Both the position numbers and the translations under genes were made by a program. A DNA stretch of 64,000 nucleotides from Blepharisma japonicum. Taxonomy: Eukaryota > Ciliophora > Heterotrichea > Heterotrichida > Blepharismidae. Positions within the stretch are counted from its first letter, which is position 1; every line of letters starts with the position of its first letter. The notes below the pieces were generated by a model. That model ran no database searches, was not told where the DNA came from, and saw nothing but the letters and a program-made list of their open reading frames with translations. Below, in pieces: positions 31,195 to 45,058 of the stretch. Location: positions 682,001-746,000 of the forward strand of contig CATKHK010000004.1 in NCBI GenBank assembly GCA_949751835.1, given 5' to 3'.

Positions 31195-34100
31195 ATGAAA
31201 GGAATGAGCTGTTATTTGGTAATAATTTGTCTTAAAGCTCTAATTGCTACAAGTTTACCTATCTTTTTTTATTTTAGCCCTTATACTCCATCAAAAATTA
31301 AATCTTCTGTTGGAGCATTTATTGATACTTACAAATATACTCAGAAAGATATTTCAAGAATTTTCTTGAATGACAAATTTCAGCCACGCCAATCAAATTT
31401 TGGGGACGATATAATTATAATCATCGATGAAACATACGATCTCCAACTAAGTTATAAAATACAAAAATATTCTTTAAATGCTCAAATCCCAATTTTTTAT
31501 ACTAAAAACAGTTCAGCTATAGCAGATAATAGTGCTTATGCATACATAGTCGATTCGCCATTATCATTAATAAATAATGCTTATGATAAACTGATGCATC
31601 ACTTTGGCATTCAAAAGCTAGCTATAGTATGAGTACTCACAAAAGAAAATGAATTTTTAGTCAGATTTTTTGATACTGATTCCCATTTTGATGTACTTTC
31701 CATTGTAATTTCAGGCGATTTAAATCAAGAGTTAATAAATCATATTATATCAAGAAATCTAAAACCTTCAGGCATAGCCAATATCATAGTTTTAGCTGAC
31801 TCAGAAAATTGTAAAAGCATCCAAAGAAGTTTAATTGAGTATAATATGGTTAAATCTGGCTATTTAATTATATTAGGGCACTCATGCTTAAATAATGCGA
31901 TAATTGATGGATCAATATCAATTTTGCCTAGTAATGACATTTATTCATCTACAGAAGAAGACTCATATGTCAATAATTTAATTTTACTGTTAGACAGGCT
32001 GGAAAATAAATATGGGAGTCAGGCATTCACAAAATTACAGTTTTGGAATAGCTTTCAAGAATTCAAAAAATCTTTTGCATGGGATTTTACAATAATTAAC
32101 AGTAAAAACAGTAGCATTTATAGTGTTGGAAAAATTTCAAATGAAAAAATTGAAATAAATGAAAAAATTCAATATCCAGGAGGAGAAGACGATCTCCCAG
32201 CATCTTCAACAATAAATATTTGGATATCGGGGAACGTTGGAACTTTTAATCCTCCAGGCTATTTGCCAAGTGCTGTTAATGAATTATATCATGAGGGAAC
32301 TCATTTTGCAGTTCTAAAGATTAATGAATCAAAAGAAATTTTTCAAAATTTTAATTTAAAATTAAATGACCAAATAAATTGCGGAGCTAGTGTTTGAATC
32401 CAAGACTTTGCTAATGCTTGCTATTTAGATAAAAGAAATGAAATGGGTGTTGCATATTTGGCTTCATATCTTTCATCAATTTCTATCGCAACCTTAAATT
32501 TTTTTAAAGAAACAAATTTTTCTATACCCATGGTTAGTGGTGCTAACTCAGCGCACACTTTATCAAATTCTGCAACGTTTCCAACTTTTACAAGAATCTC
32601 CACAAATTCAGACTATATGGGGAAAACATGAGTTATTTATATGAAAGTTATGGGTTGGACAAGCTGTGTTCTATTGTATGCAGATGATGCATATGATATA
32701 AGTGTATATCAAAATTTTCTTCAGACTTCAGAATCCCAAGGTATAACAATTCTTAATAAAGAAGAATATAGAAAAATCCCTTTTATGTATAATACGTCGC
32801 AGTTGGAAACTTATAGAAAAAACTTTGAAGAAGCAATTGATCAAAATTGCAATATTTTTTTCTTATTTTGTGCTGATCCATCCTTTTTATATGTTTTCGA
32901 TAGCTTATATGATATGGGAATGAGAAGAGGAGATGCCTTATTTTTATTAAACGGCTTAACTGGTAGTGATCTTTTGTATGCGACCCCAGGAGTAAACACT
33001 GCTAAAGCAACAGAACTTTTAAATGGAATTTTGTTTTTATTTATACCAGAATGGATCGGGACACTAGGGGCTAAGCTAAAAGTTGAATTTGACCAATTAT
33101 ACCCACTTCATGGCAATAGAATAAGATGTGTTCACTATGATGCAGTTTGAGCTATTGCAGAAGCAGTTCAAATGCTATTAAATTCAGGTAAAAACTATGA
33201 AGACTATCAAGCAATGAATTCAGCTATTAAAAATGTCCGTTTTCGAGGCTGCTCAGGAGTTGTTATGATTGAAAATGGCTCAAATGATAGAAGACTAAAT
33301 ATTTATAGCCTTTACAACTCTTATTATGATAATTCTACAAATACATGAATAACTAATGAAGTTGGCCATTTTGCTCCATACTCAGGAACTTTTTTTCAGC
33401 TTACTAATCCAATTGCATGGCCAGGAAATTCTGCTCCTCCTACTTTTAAATATTATGAATGCCCGTACAAGGATAAAAAAGTTCAAGTTTCTATCAAAAG
33501 TAAGCTAGTTTCTATGACTATTTGTCTCTGTATAGTGATTTTTTGTATTTTATTTGTGTTTTTTATTATTAAAGCAAAGTTTTTTTTCAAATTAGAAGAA
33601 ATCAGTGAGCAAAAATATTTTACAGATCCTGATAATTGAATGATGGCAATAATTTTTATAGAATCTTTGCAGTTTCAAGGTATAGGACCATCATTTGAAA
33701 CTTTCAATATACTTTATTATGATATAAGCTCAATAATGTCTTATAATTTAGAAATTTTTTCGGAATTTAAAGACAGGACTTTTTGAAAGTTTTTTTATGG
33801 AACAATAATTTTGTGTTCATTCTGATTTACACTCCAATTAATTATATGAATAAAAATTGAAAAAAATTGGATAGATTGGATATTTGATACAGCCATTAAA
33901 ATTGAAGAAATTATAGGTACTTTAATGGCTGGCATATTTTTTCAGCCGATATTATCAATGCTGTTGAAAATTACTCAATGCGATTATGGATCAGGAGAAG
34001 ATTTAACTGATGCGTTTTTTAATTATGACTGTCATTTTTTATGTTGAAATTCTTACTATTTTTCAATTATGATACCAACTCTTCTTATTGTTTTTATATA

Positions 34101-34740
34101 TATTGCAATTTCTCTTAAAATAAGGCCTTTATGGCAAGAAAACCAGTTTAACTTGAACATAAAAGAGGATCCTTTCTGCATGATGGTAAAAAGTGTGGTC
34201 CAAATAACTCTTATTGCAATATATGAAACTCTGCATAAAACAGACAAAATTATCCATGGCTCTATTTTTTTATTTATAATGATTATTTATTTTGTTTTTA
34301 TAGTTTTTAGGAAGAGTTTCAATTATGACCGCGCTAATTTATTTCAAATTTGTTTAACCTTATGCGTTATATGAAACAGTATTTTAAGTTTAGCTTATAT
34401 AATTATCAATACTGGCCACTACTACATATGACTTAGCATACAATTTTTAGGAATTTTTCTTGTGATTATGTTCAGCGTTAGAGTGATGAGAAAATTGCCA
34501 CCTTCAATTTTAATTAAAAAAGAAGGAAAAAGCATATTAAAGCTATTCCGTTTTTCATTAATGGGAAGTAACTTTTGAAGTCATAGCTCAAAAGCAATTA
34601 ATTTAGACGAGAAATTTGTAAATCTTTATATAAGTGATGAGAGCTCAAGCAGAATGCACTCAATTGCTCCAATGAATATTATAGACTCACCTAAAATGTT
34701 GTATATTTTAGATGAAAAAAATGAGGAAAGCTTAAAATAA
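31195..34740 (+). CDS. Receptor-like protein B
   Basis: 1181 residues, one exon, UGA read as Trp many times, stop UAA. Same plan as A: signal peptide (MKGMSCYLVIICLKALIATS), first binding module (IIDETYDLQLSYKIQ, ILGHSCLNNAIIDGS), second module (GTFNPPGYLPSAVNELYHEG, INCGASVW, LLYADDAYDISVY, GMRRGDALFLLNGLTGSD), about eight membrane segments including FFQPILSMLLKITQCDYG and FNYDCHFLCWNS, then KLPPSILIKKEGKSILKLFR and a short tail. The ATG chosen is the first after an in-frame UAA and aligns with the second Met of C. Closest to C by far. Confidence 0.75.
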
Positions 34741-35559
34741 GTGGGGTAATATTGTTTTCCCAGTATATTTTTAAGCCTAGCGAAACAAATAATACAAAAT
34801 TAAATTCTCTCCATCAAATAAAACAATCTATAAAATTAAATTTAATAGAGTATAAGTAAGATTGGCAGATCCTTTAATGGTGCATTTTAAAGTGTGTGTG
34901 ATTTTGTAATATAATTCTTGGCAAATAGTAATTTTTCATCAAAAATATTTAGTATCACGGTTTTTAATTATTAAAAACATTCTTGAATGATTGTCTATAT
35001 TCCTAGATTAGATATTGACTCTTGTGAATATATTTTTATAATAAGCAATAAAATATATCTATTTTAAGGAATAATCTAATAACTTAAAATTATCAGAAGT
35101 TTATATAAGAGACATGGTTTTTAGTAATCAATTAAATTTTTTCTATTTTGATATTATTTCACTTTGTTAAACTCGTTTTCTATCTCTTTAATTTTCGGGG
35201 GTGTGAATTATTAAAAAAACAGTATTAAAAAACGAGTCAAATTAATTCCAAATACATGAAGAACTATGGCTCTATGATAAAAATCTAAAATTAATTCAAA
35301 TTGGGATTCATGCAAATTGAAATAATAAAAAAACTTCTATTTGGAACTAGCTATTTATAAAAAATCAGAGTTGCTTTTATTTGTAACCAAAGGCAGAAGC
35401 CTAAAGATAATAATGTCATAAGGTCTAGAAAACATATTACTTTTTGGATTTTTAAGGTTATTCAGTCTCGCCTTAAGAAAACCCAAGACATAGCATTTAT
35501 ATTATTTTGATATAAATTCATTCTCAAATATAATTTAAATATTTAAAAAGTAATTGCAT
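34741..35559. other. Intergenic within receptor array
   Basis: 0.8 kb AT-rich spacer between B and C. No coding remnant is recognised. Confidence 0.45.
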
Positions 35560-38500
35560 ATGGAGGATGAGTTCTGGAATTTCAATAAAAAAAGTATGAA
35601 AGTAGCGATTTGTTTTGTGCTATGAACTTTTCTTAGATTTGCGTTACCAGCCAGCTTTCATGTATATTTTTACTTAAGTCATCATACTCCATCTAAAATC
35701 AAATCATATATTGAATTATTTACTGATAATTACAAGACGGACAGCCAAATAAAAATTACGGAAATTAACTTGAATAATATTTTCCAGCAACGGAATTATA
35801 ATTTGGATGACGAAATTATTTTAATTATTGATGAAACATATAGTCTTCAGTTGAGCTATAAAATACAAAATAATGCTTTAGATATGCAAATTCCTATTTT
35901 TTATACTAAAAATATTTCAGCTGTAGCAGATAGCAGTTCTTTAACATTTATGGTTCAATCACCATTACCAACGATAATAAATGCTTATGACAGATTAACA
36001 CATCATTTGGAAATTCAAAAATTAGCTATATTATGAGTTTTTACTGAAGAAAATGAGTATTTAATTAGGTTTTTTGAGACTGATCCACATTTCAATGTAT
36101 TTTCAATCGTTATTCCAGGAGATTTAAACCAAAAACTAATTAATAACATTATATCTAGAGAACTAAAACCATCAGGTATTGCTAACATCATTATTTTAGC
36201 TGACTCAGAAAATTGCATAAAAATCCAAAGCAGCTTGATTGAGTATAATATGATAATTTCAGGATATCTTATAATATTAGGTCATTCATGCTTAGATAAC
36301 ATACTAATCGATGGATCTTTATTAATTTTACCAAACAATGATATTTATTCAGCTAATGAGGAAGAATCATATATCAATCAATTATTTTTACTTTTTGAAA
36401 AGTTGAAAGAATTTAATGAGGAACAAAAATTAACACAAATACAGTTTTGGAATAGCTTCCAAGAGTTTAAAAAATCTTTTGAATGATTTTTTATTATAAT
36501 TAATCAAAAAAACAATAGCCCATATAAAGTAGGGAAAATTTCAGATGAAGCAATTGAAATAAGTGAAGCAATTATATATCCTGGAGGGTCTATGGATTCC
36601 CCAAAGTCATCAACAATAAATATTTGGATATCAGGCAATGTTGGGACCTTCAATCCTCCTGGCTACCTACCAAGCACAGTTAATGGCTTATTTCATGAAG
36701 GCTCTTATTTTGCTGTTAAAAAAATTAATGAATCAAAAGAAGTACTTCAAAATTTTGATTTAAAATTAAATGACCCAATAAATTGTGGCTCAACTGTTTG
36801 AAATTATACCTTTGCAAAATCTTGCTACTTAGAAAAACAAAATGATATGGGCATTGCATATTTAGCTTCCTATCTTTCTTCAATTTCTATTGCTACCTTG
36901 CATTTATTTAAAGAATTAAATTTTTCTATCCCCATGATTAGTGGGATTAATTCAGCCCATAGTCTATCAAACTCTACATTGTTTCCATCTTTTACAAGAA
37001 TCTCTACAAACTCAGATTATATGGGGAAAACATGAGTCATTTATATGAAAATCATGGGCTGGACAAGCTGCGTTGTCCTGTATGCAGACGATGCATATGA
37101 TGCAAGCGTATATCAAATTTTTATTGAGTCTGCAGAAGCTCAAGGTATCAAAATTCTTAATAGAGAAGAATATAGAAAAATTCCTTTTACTTATAACACT
37201 TCTCAATTAGATATATACCAAAAAAACTTTCAAGAGGCAATTGACCAAAAATGCAATATTTTTTTGCTTTTTTGTGTTGATCCATCATTTTTATATGTTT
37301 TTGACAGCTTATATAATATTGGAATGAGAAGAGGAGACGCCGTATTTTTAATAAATGCTTTAACTGGCAGTGACATCTTTTTTACTGCCTATGGATATAA
37401 TATAGAAAAACTTAAAGAACTTTTTTATGGGACTTTGTTCTTAAGTATCCCAGAGTGAACTGGGACACTGGGAAATAAACTTAAAACTGAATTTGACCAA
37501 CTGTACCCAAATCATGGGAATAGGATAAGATGCGTTCATTATGATGCTGTATGAGCTATTGCAGAAGCAATTCAAATGCTATTAAATTTAGGGAAAAACT
37601 ATGGAGACTATCAAGCAATGAATTCAGCTATAAAAAGTGTCCGCTTTAGAGGCTGTTCTGGAACTGTTTCGATAGAAAACGGCTCAAATGACAGAAGATT
37701 AACTGTTTACAGTCTCTATAACTCTTATTATGATAATTCTACAAATAAATGAGTAACAACTGATGTTGGCTATTTCGCTCCATACTCAGGAATTTATTTT
37801 CAGCTTACTAATCCAATTATGTGGCCTACAGGAAATTCAGCTCCTTCTACATTTAAACATTATGACTGCCCCTTCAATGAAAGCAAGGCCAAGCTTTCTT
37901 TGAAAAGTAAGTATATTTCAATAGCTATTTGTGTCTTTACAGTGATTTTTTGTATATTTTTTGTATTTTTTATTATCAGAGCACAATTTTTTTTCAAAGT
38001 CGACGAAATCAGTGAACAAAAATACTTTACAGATCCTGACCACTGAATAATGGCCCTTATTTTTATTGAATCTCTTCAGTTTCAAGGTATAGGACCATCA
38101 TTTGAAGCTTTCAATGCAATTTATTACAATGCAAGTTTAATAATTTCTTATAATCTAGAAACTCTTTTAGATTTCAAAGACGAAATATTTTGAAAATTTT
38201 TTTATGGAACAAAAAATATATGCATATTTTGATTTTTATTAGAATTGATAATTAGGCTAAAAATCGAAAATCAATGCGAAAAAATTGGAATCAGCTGGGT
38301 ATTAGAAGCAATGTATAAAATTGAACAAATAATGGGTCCGTTGATGAGCGGTATCCTTTTTCAGCCTATGATAACGATGCTATTAAGAATTATACAATGT
38401 GATTATGGATCAAGCCCAAATTTGGCTAATGTATATTTTAATTATGACTGCCATTTTACTTGCTGGAAACCTCAACATATTTCAATCCTATCTCTAACAA

Positions 38501-39174
38501 TATTTATAGTTTTCATATACATTGCAATTTCACTTAAAATAAGACCCTTGTGACAAAAAAATCAGTTTGATTTAAATATAAAAGAAGATCCTTCATCCAT
38601 GATGATAAAAATTGCAGTCCAAGTATCTCTTATAGCTATATACGAAACCTTACAAACGACCTATCAGATTGTCCATTGTTCAATATATTTATGTATTATG
38701 CTTAGCTATCTGATTTTTATATTTATTCGAAAAAGTTTCAATTATGACCGTGCTAATTTACTTCAAGTGACTTTAATAGCAATTGTTATATGAAACAGCA
38801 TTTTAAGCCTAGCTTATATGATAATAAATACTGGCCACTGTTACATTTGGCTTGGCACTCAATTTATAGGAATTTTTTCAATAGCTATGTGAAGCTTGTT
38901 AGGAAAGGCAAGATTGCCACCATCTATGCTAATTAAAAAAGAAGGAAAAAGTATATTAAAGTTATTCCGGTTTTCACTCATGGGGAGTAACTTTTGGAGT
39001 CGCAGCTCGAGAGCGATGAATTTTGACAATAGATTTGTAAATATCTACATTAGTGATGATGATTTTAATAGAATGAATTCAGTTTACCCTATTGATGTAA
39101 TAGAGTCACCTCGAATGCTGTATGTTTCAGAGGATAAAAATGAAAATAGCCCTGAAAGGATAGGATTAGCTTAA
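35560..39174 (+). CDS. Receptor-like protein C
   Basis: 1204 residues, one exon, stop UAA. The first in-frame ATG is 35560; the Met at 35596 (MKVAICFVLWTFLRFALPA) matches the start used by B and leaves a cleaner signal peptide, so true length may be 1192. The ectodomain follows the family plan: LIIDETYSLQLSYKIQ, INIWISGNVGTFNPPG shared with B, VVLYADDAYDASVY, GMRRGDAVFLINALTGSD. The membrane region has FQPMITMLLRIIQCDYGSSP and FNYDCHFTCWKP, then KLFRFSLMGSNFW and a tail with MNFDNRFVNIYISDDDFN. A fifth, broken copy downstream resembles this tail most. Confidence 0.75.
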
Positions 39175-39664
39175 ACTTGTTGGAAGTCATTAAAATTTAA
39201 TATAAATAAGAAAGTTTTAATAAAAAATTAAAAGGTTAAATTTTATAGGCTTGCAAGCAGCTTATGTTTTCAAACATATACTAAATCTATATAATGCAAT
39301 ATGCGCTCACTATAACTCTAAAAATAATCAATAAAATTCAAAAAGAAATGATACTATTTCCCAATTAATTTTTACTCAGATATTCAAGAGTTATTGGAAC
39401 AGATTCTGTGAAATTCATCTGTGTAAATTAAGAGACAATACAAACTATAAATTTTAGGATAAGATATCTACTTATTTTGAGATTTTTCAAGCTAAATGCT
39501 TAAAAAATTAAAATTACAAATTATAAAACTTAATTCAATGCTAAAATTTCCATAATAAAAAAACTTCTAATAAAAGATATTCCAAAAATAAAATAATTTC
39601 AATCTATAATCTCTAAAATTATTCCCATTTCTTAATATTTATACTTATTTTTGACAGTTAAGAA
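39175..39664. other. Intergenic within receptor array
   Basis: AT-rich spacer after receptor C; no feature is recognised before the broken fifth copy. Confidence 0.45.
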
Positions 39665-40205
39665 AATAAATCAATAGCTTTTGGGCATTTTGCTTCATAC
39701 TCAAAAAGTTTTCAGCTTCCCAATCTACTTGTATGGCAAGCAGAAGATTCAGCTCAATCTCATTGCCATTTCACTAAAATAAAACCTCTCTGACAAGAGA
39801 ATTAGTTTATACAAATGAAAATGCTTCATGTAAGATAAAAAACTGCTTTTCAGATATCTCTTATAGTTATATGTAAACTTTGTAAGCAACTAATCAATTG
39901 ACCATTGTGCAATCTTCTTACTTATTACGCTTGAATATGTTAGAGAAAAAAGGACTATCATTGATGCTTTAAATAAAAAGTTGGTAATTTGCACACTTAA
40001 TTTTTATGTCTGTCAGGTAAAAAAGGAATTTTTGCATTATCAGCTTAAGATAAATTAATTTTGACAATAGATTTTTTAAATATCTATTATGGTGATGCTG
40101 GTTTTAGGAGAATAAATTCAATTTTCCCTATTGATGATATAAATATTCTCCCAGAATGATATATATTTCTAATGATGAAATAAAGAAAATCAAGAAAAGA
40201 TGGGA
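39665..40205 (+). pseudogene. Deleted fifth receptor copy
   Basis: Scattered short matches to the receptor genes occur in the right order with large gaps: GHFASYSKSF...LPNLLVWQ at about 39685-39745 (receptors: GHFAPYSGTFFQLTNPIAW), ISLKIRP-like ATTTCACTAAAATAAAACC with PLWQEN at about 39768-39805, and INFDNRF...FRRINSIFPIDD at about 40052-40140, which matches the tail of receptor C (MNFDNRFVNIYISDDDFNRM). Most of the gene is deleted and the frames are broken. A host gene relic of a tandem duplication. Confidence 0.7.
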
Positions 40206-40399
40206 ATATCGAAATTTCTTTATTTTTTGATAAGGAATTATTGTCCAAAATTCAAATTAAAGGCAATTATTTTATTTTATAATTAATTATAAAAAATCAG
40301 ATATTCCATAAGTTTTTCATAATCTTGAAGAACTTTATGTTTTTGTTATTATGATTGATTTTTAATAAAATATTCAGGCATTCAGTAAATTTAAATTAA

Positions 40400-43300
40400 A
40401 TGGCTTTGTTAATCATAAAATTTTGAGCCTTGATTGTTTTAGCTAACAGTGTCACATTTTTTTTATGCTTTAGTTCACAAACTCCACAAAAAATCAAGTC
40501 CTGAACTGAGTCATTTTTCGCATTATATACAGATAATCCTTTGATAGAATGGAAGATCATACAAAATGAAGCAGAATTTAATTTATTAAAAAAAGAAAAT
40601 CCATCAATTATAATTATTGATGAGACTTACAGTCTTAGTTTTAGCCATGAGCTGCAAAAATACGCTTTAAACACAAGATCTTATATTATTTATACAGAAA
40701 GTAGCCCTTTTGCATACGCTGAAACTCCTTTTCTTATAAATCTCAAGCCATCATTATCGTGCTTAAAAAATGCCTATGGCAGATTTTTATCATATTTGGA
40801 AATTCAAAAAGGAATAATTATTTGAGAATTCAATGAGCAAAATAGTCTTTTGGTAAATGATATTTCGCTAAATAATGGATATCAAATAATTGATGTATCA
40901 ATTCTTGAGAATTCAGACCAAAATTCCATTAATAGGATAATTTCAAGAGTAGTAAAACCATTAGGGATTCCTACTATAATTATAATAGGAAGCCCTGAAA
41001 ATTGTATAAAAATACAAAATAGCTTGCTGAAGTTTAATATGAATAGAGTTGGATATTCGATAATACTAGGCCATACATGCTTAAATAATGGAATTATTGA
41101 TGGATCTCTAAGTTATGTTAAAAGTATTGATATAAATTCAAATACAGACAAAGAATCATATATCAATAGTTTGAACTTTTTTGTAGACAAAGTAAATTTT
41201 ATGTTATCTGTTGATATAAAAGGTGCAAATTTGAAATTATGAGACACTATTTATCAATTAAAGTCATGCAATTTTACAATTTTGAATAAAAAAATTTCGA
41301 ATATATCAAAGGTAGGAGAATTTTCTAATGGAAACTTAAATATTGCAGGTGAAATTCAATATCCAGGGAATACCACAATTAAGCCGACTTCAAATTCAAT
41401 TATTATCTCTATCTCAGCTAATGCAGGAGATGCAAATCCTCCAGGCTATCCTAAAAACTTTGTTAATAAATTATTTCATCAAGGCACCTATTTCGCAGTT
41501 TCCAAAATTAACCAATCGAAGCAAATTCTTCCAAATTTTATTTTAAATTTATATGGACAAATAAATTGTGGATCAAGTTCATGAAATTACGAATTTGCAA
41601 AAAAATGCTTTTTAGACAATAAAAATAATATGGGAATTGCATTTATTGGTCCAGTGCTTTCATCAATAACTATAGCTACATTGAAACTATTTAAAGAGCT
41701 TAATATAACGATTCCAGCTATACAAGGAGATAATTCAGCCAAGCAATTGTCTAATATTACAGAATTTCCAAGCTTTACTAGAATGGTAGCCGGCACTGAC
41801 TATATTAGCAAAACATGAATTATGTACATGAATATAATGGGCTGGAAAAGCTGTGTAGTCCTTTATGCAGACGATGCTTATGACACTGGGATTTACAATA
41901 CTTTTATTCAGCAGGCAGAATTCCAACATATCAAAATTTTAAATGACGAAAAATATCGGAAAATTCCTTTTTCTTATAATACTACACAACTTGAGGATTA
42001 TAGAATTAATTTTCAAAACGCGATCGATCAAAACTGCAACATATATTTTATATTTATTGCTGAGCCGATATATTTTTTTATTTTAGAAAGCATGTATGAT
42101 CTAGGGGTTAGAAGAGGAGATGCCATTTTTTTATCAAGCTGTCTAAGTGGTAGTGATTTTTTATATATTACTCCTATATTAAATGTACAAAAAGCATCAG
42201 AACTTTTAAATGGAATTTTATTTTTATTTTTTTCTGAATGAGTAGGAGAAATGGGGCAAAATCTTCAAAAAGAGTTTAATCTGGCTTATCCAGGTTATGG
42301 GGATAGAGTCAGATGTCTTCATTATGATGCAGTATGAGCTATTTGAGAAGCAGTTAATATGCTAATTAATAATGGAGCAAATTATGAAGATCATACATCA
42401 CTTAATTGAGCTATGAGAAATGTCAAGTTTAAAGGCTGTTCTGGGACTATAAAAATCGAAGCTGGATCTAATGATCGAATTCTGAATACTTATAGCCTAT
42501 ATAATGTTTACTATGATAATTCAACAAGTAAATGAATAACAGTCGACATTGGGTCTTTTGCACCTTTTTCAGAAACTTATTTTAAACTATATAGAAAAAT
42601 TATATGGCCAAAAGGAAACGAAGCTCCAAAAGATATGAAAAGTAGCCTTGATTGCCCATTTAGAAAAATTAATATTCAGGTCTCAACCGGAAGTAGGTTG
42701 ATTACTATGGGTATTTGCATATTTATATCTGTTATTTCTATTTCTTTTGCGATTTTAATGTGAAGAATATATTTCTCTTATGACATTGAAATGATTCAAA
42801 CAAAGAAATATTTTACAGGCCTTGATTATTTAATTCTTTCAATGATTTTTATTGAAATGCTTCAATACCAAGGGATTGGTCCGTCATTTAAGGCATTTAA
42901 TTCTTTTCTTGATCAAGTCTGTGGCATTGGCTCATTAAGTATACATAGTTTTATAATTTTTGAAGGTTTTATATTTTGGCTATTCTTTTATGCAGCAATT
43001 GGAGTGTCTGGGATATGAATTTTCATGAATATTATTGTGTATTTACGAATTGATAAAAAATTTGAAAATACTAAAATCTATTGAATTTGTGGATATTTTT
43101 TAGGACTTGATGAAACTTTGACATTAATAAGCAACGCTCTTTTTCAGCCTATAGTTTCGATATTATTAAGTATAACTGAGTGTGATTATTCTATAGACTC
43201 TGATTTAACCTGCGCTTATTTAAATTATGATTGCTATTTATCTTGCTGAAGTTCTGAGCATTTAGGAATAATGATTCCTACGATTCTTTTATTGTGCGGG

Positions 43301-43897
43301 TTTTTATGCTTAGCAATACTTATGAGACCTCTCTGACAAGAATGTCAAGAAAATTTAAATATCAAAGCAGATCCTGCCAGCTTAATGATTAAAAGTGGGC
43401 TACAAATCGCACTTATTTCTATCGATAAAACTCTTAGGATTATTAATGAAATTCTTCATGGCTCTATTTATTTAGCATTGATGCTCTGCTATCTTGGTTT
43501 TCTTTTATATAGAAAAAGCTTTAATTTTGACAGAGCCAATTTGCTATACAATTGTTTAATTTTCTGTGTAATCTGAAACAGTGGGCTAAGTTTATTATAT
43601 ATGATATCAAATGATGCTGATTTTTCGATATGAGTAGGGATCCAGATGGGAGGACTTGCTTTTATAATGATTTGTGGAGTAATTGTTAAGCATAAACTCC
43701 CACCTTCATATTTAATTAGGAAGCCTGGGAAAAAAATTAAAGACTTATTTCGGTTTGCATTAGCAGATAGCAGTTTTATTAATATTACAATGCATATGAG
43801 AAGCTCGGCACATTTATCGTATATGGTAAGCTCTCCTCGCTCAAAAGAACGCTTTGAAATAATATCAAGAAGGATGGAAATGCCAAATGAAACATAA
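40400..43897 (+). CDS. Receptor-like protein D
   Basis: 1165 residues, one exon, many UGA as Trp, stop UAA. A signal peptide (MALLIIKFWALIVLANS) precedes a first binding module that is somewhat shorter than in A-C (IIIDETYSLSFSHELQKYAL, ILGHTCLNNGIIDGS), then the second module (GIAFIGPVLSSITIATLKLF, VVLYADDAYDTGIY, GVRRGDAIFLSSCLSGSD). The membrane region contains FQPIVSILLSITECDYS, LNYDCYLSCWSS and FNFDRANLLYNC. The tail is short and basic. The second module is closer to A than to B/C in wording. Same orientation as its paralogues; probably the same kind of receptor for a different ligand. Confidence 0.75.
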
Positions 43898-45058
43898 ATC
43901 TATTTGGAATGGATTTAAAAAGGTTTATATTTTCCTCTGGTCATGAATAAATTAATTTTATAAAGTAAAATTAAAATAAGGTACTTATACTAAATTGAAG
44001 ATAAATTACTGAAATTTTTAATCTTTAAATTTTGAAAGTGAGTTTCTTTTATTTAACTTTAAAAATTCAAAAAAATTCATTAATTGTTAAAATATTATTA
44101 TCATTTCTAGGTATAAATTTCTTAGATTTTACTGATTATAATACCAATATGTTAAATAAGGATCAAAAAATCATCGAGTTAATTTAATTATCAGTAAATT
44201 TGTATTTTTTTACCATGAGAAACCAAATTCTTCCCTTTTAAAATCTTTGCTTTACCTGAATTCTGTTTAGTCCATAAAAAAGTATGTGAAGCACAAAGGG
44301 CCACAACTAAAAGCCCCAGGCCAGTAAGCTCGACAATTAATTGGATAAAATCTAAAAGAAACTAATTGCTCAGTCTCTTTTGAAAATAAAATAAAGAGCT
44401 TGCCTAATTTACGCTTCATTGTTAAAAATAAGGAGATTTTGCACTTTAATTAAAATTATAAAAGCAATATTCCCAATTCTAGAAAATTCAAAAAATAATC
44501 GAAAGCTTATTTTATATCAATTTAGTTAAAAATAAGGATTTTGTTGTGAATTTATCAAGTTTAAGGATTCCTAGATTTTATTTATTTTTCTCGAATTTTA
44601 TATTTATCATTTTGATTATTTTCTATTTTAACTTCAACATAGCTATTTTTGAGTTGTCTTAATTTAATATCACTAAAAATGTACAGGGAATATTTTGCAC
44701 TGACATTTTCCATCAAATTTAATTAATACTTTCTAAGTGGAACAAAATCGCATCAGCTTTTAATCTTCTTTCTAAATAATGACATCAAGCTATCATAGTA
44801 ACTAATCCCTCTATAATTCACTTAATCATCCATGGATCTTATTTTAGCAGTTTATTTGATATTACCCTTTCTTAAAGAATTGTGGCGAAAATATAGATCA
44901 TGTTTAAGGCTAAATCACCTATTTCTATTGAACTTATTTTTTCTCACCTTCTCAAAAAATTGCAATTAATTACTCTTATAAGTAAAAATTAGCCTTAATT
45001 TATGAAGTTGCATAAACCAATATAACAACGTTAATCTGTATATAATAGAGGTGCCAAA
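43898..45058. other. Intergenic, possible gene relics
   Basis: 1.2 kb AT-rich. On the minus strand at about 44584-44718 there is a 43-codon open frame (MENVSAKYSLYIFSDIKLRQ, stop UAA) that looks protein-like but stands alone. Nothing else is supported. Confidence 0.4.

Larger units (their letters stand above)
27103..43897 (+). repeat. Tandem array of four receptor genes plus one relic
   Basis: Head-to-tail paralogues of 3.5-3.6 kb at 27103, 31195, 35560 and 40400, with a deleted copy at 39665-40205. Spacers between the intact genes are 0.5, 0.8 and 1.2 kb. Similarity covers the whole protein, so they arose by duplication of complete genes. B and C are the youngest pair. Confidence 0.85.

Noticed and set aside
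27103-43897. Many short open frames in the receptor region read as separate small genes or a broken gene cluster
   Set aside because: With UGA as Trp each set joins into one 3.5-kb frame without any shift; the gaps are all UGA codons.
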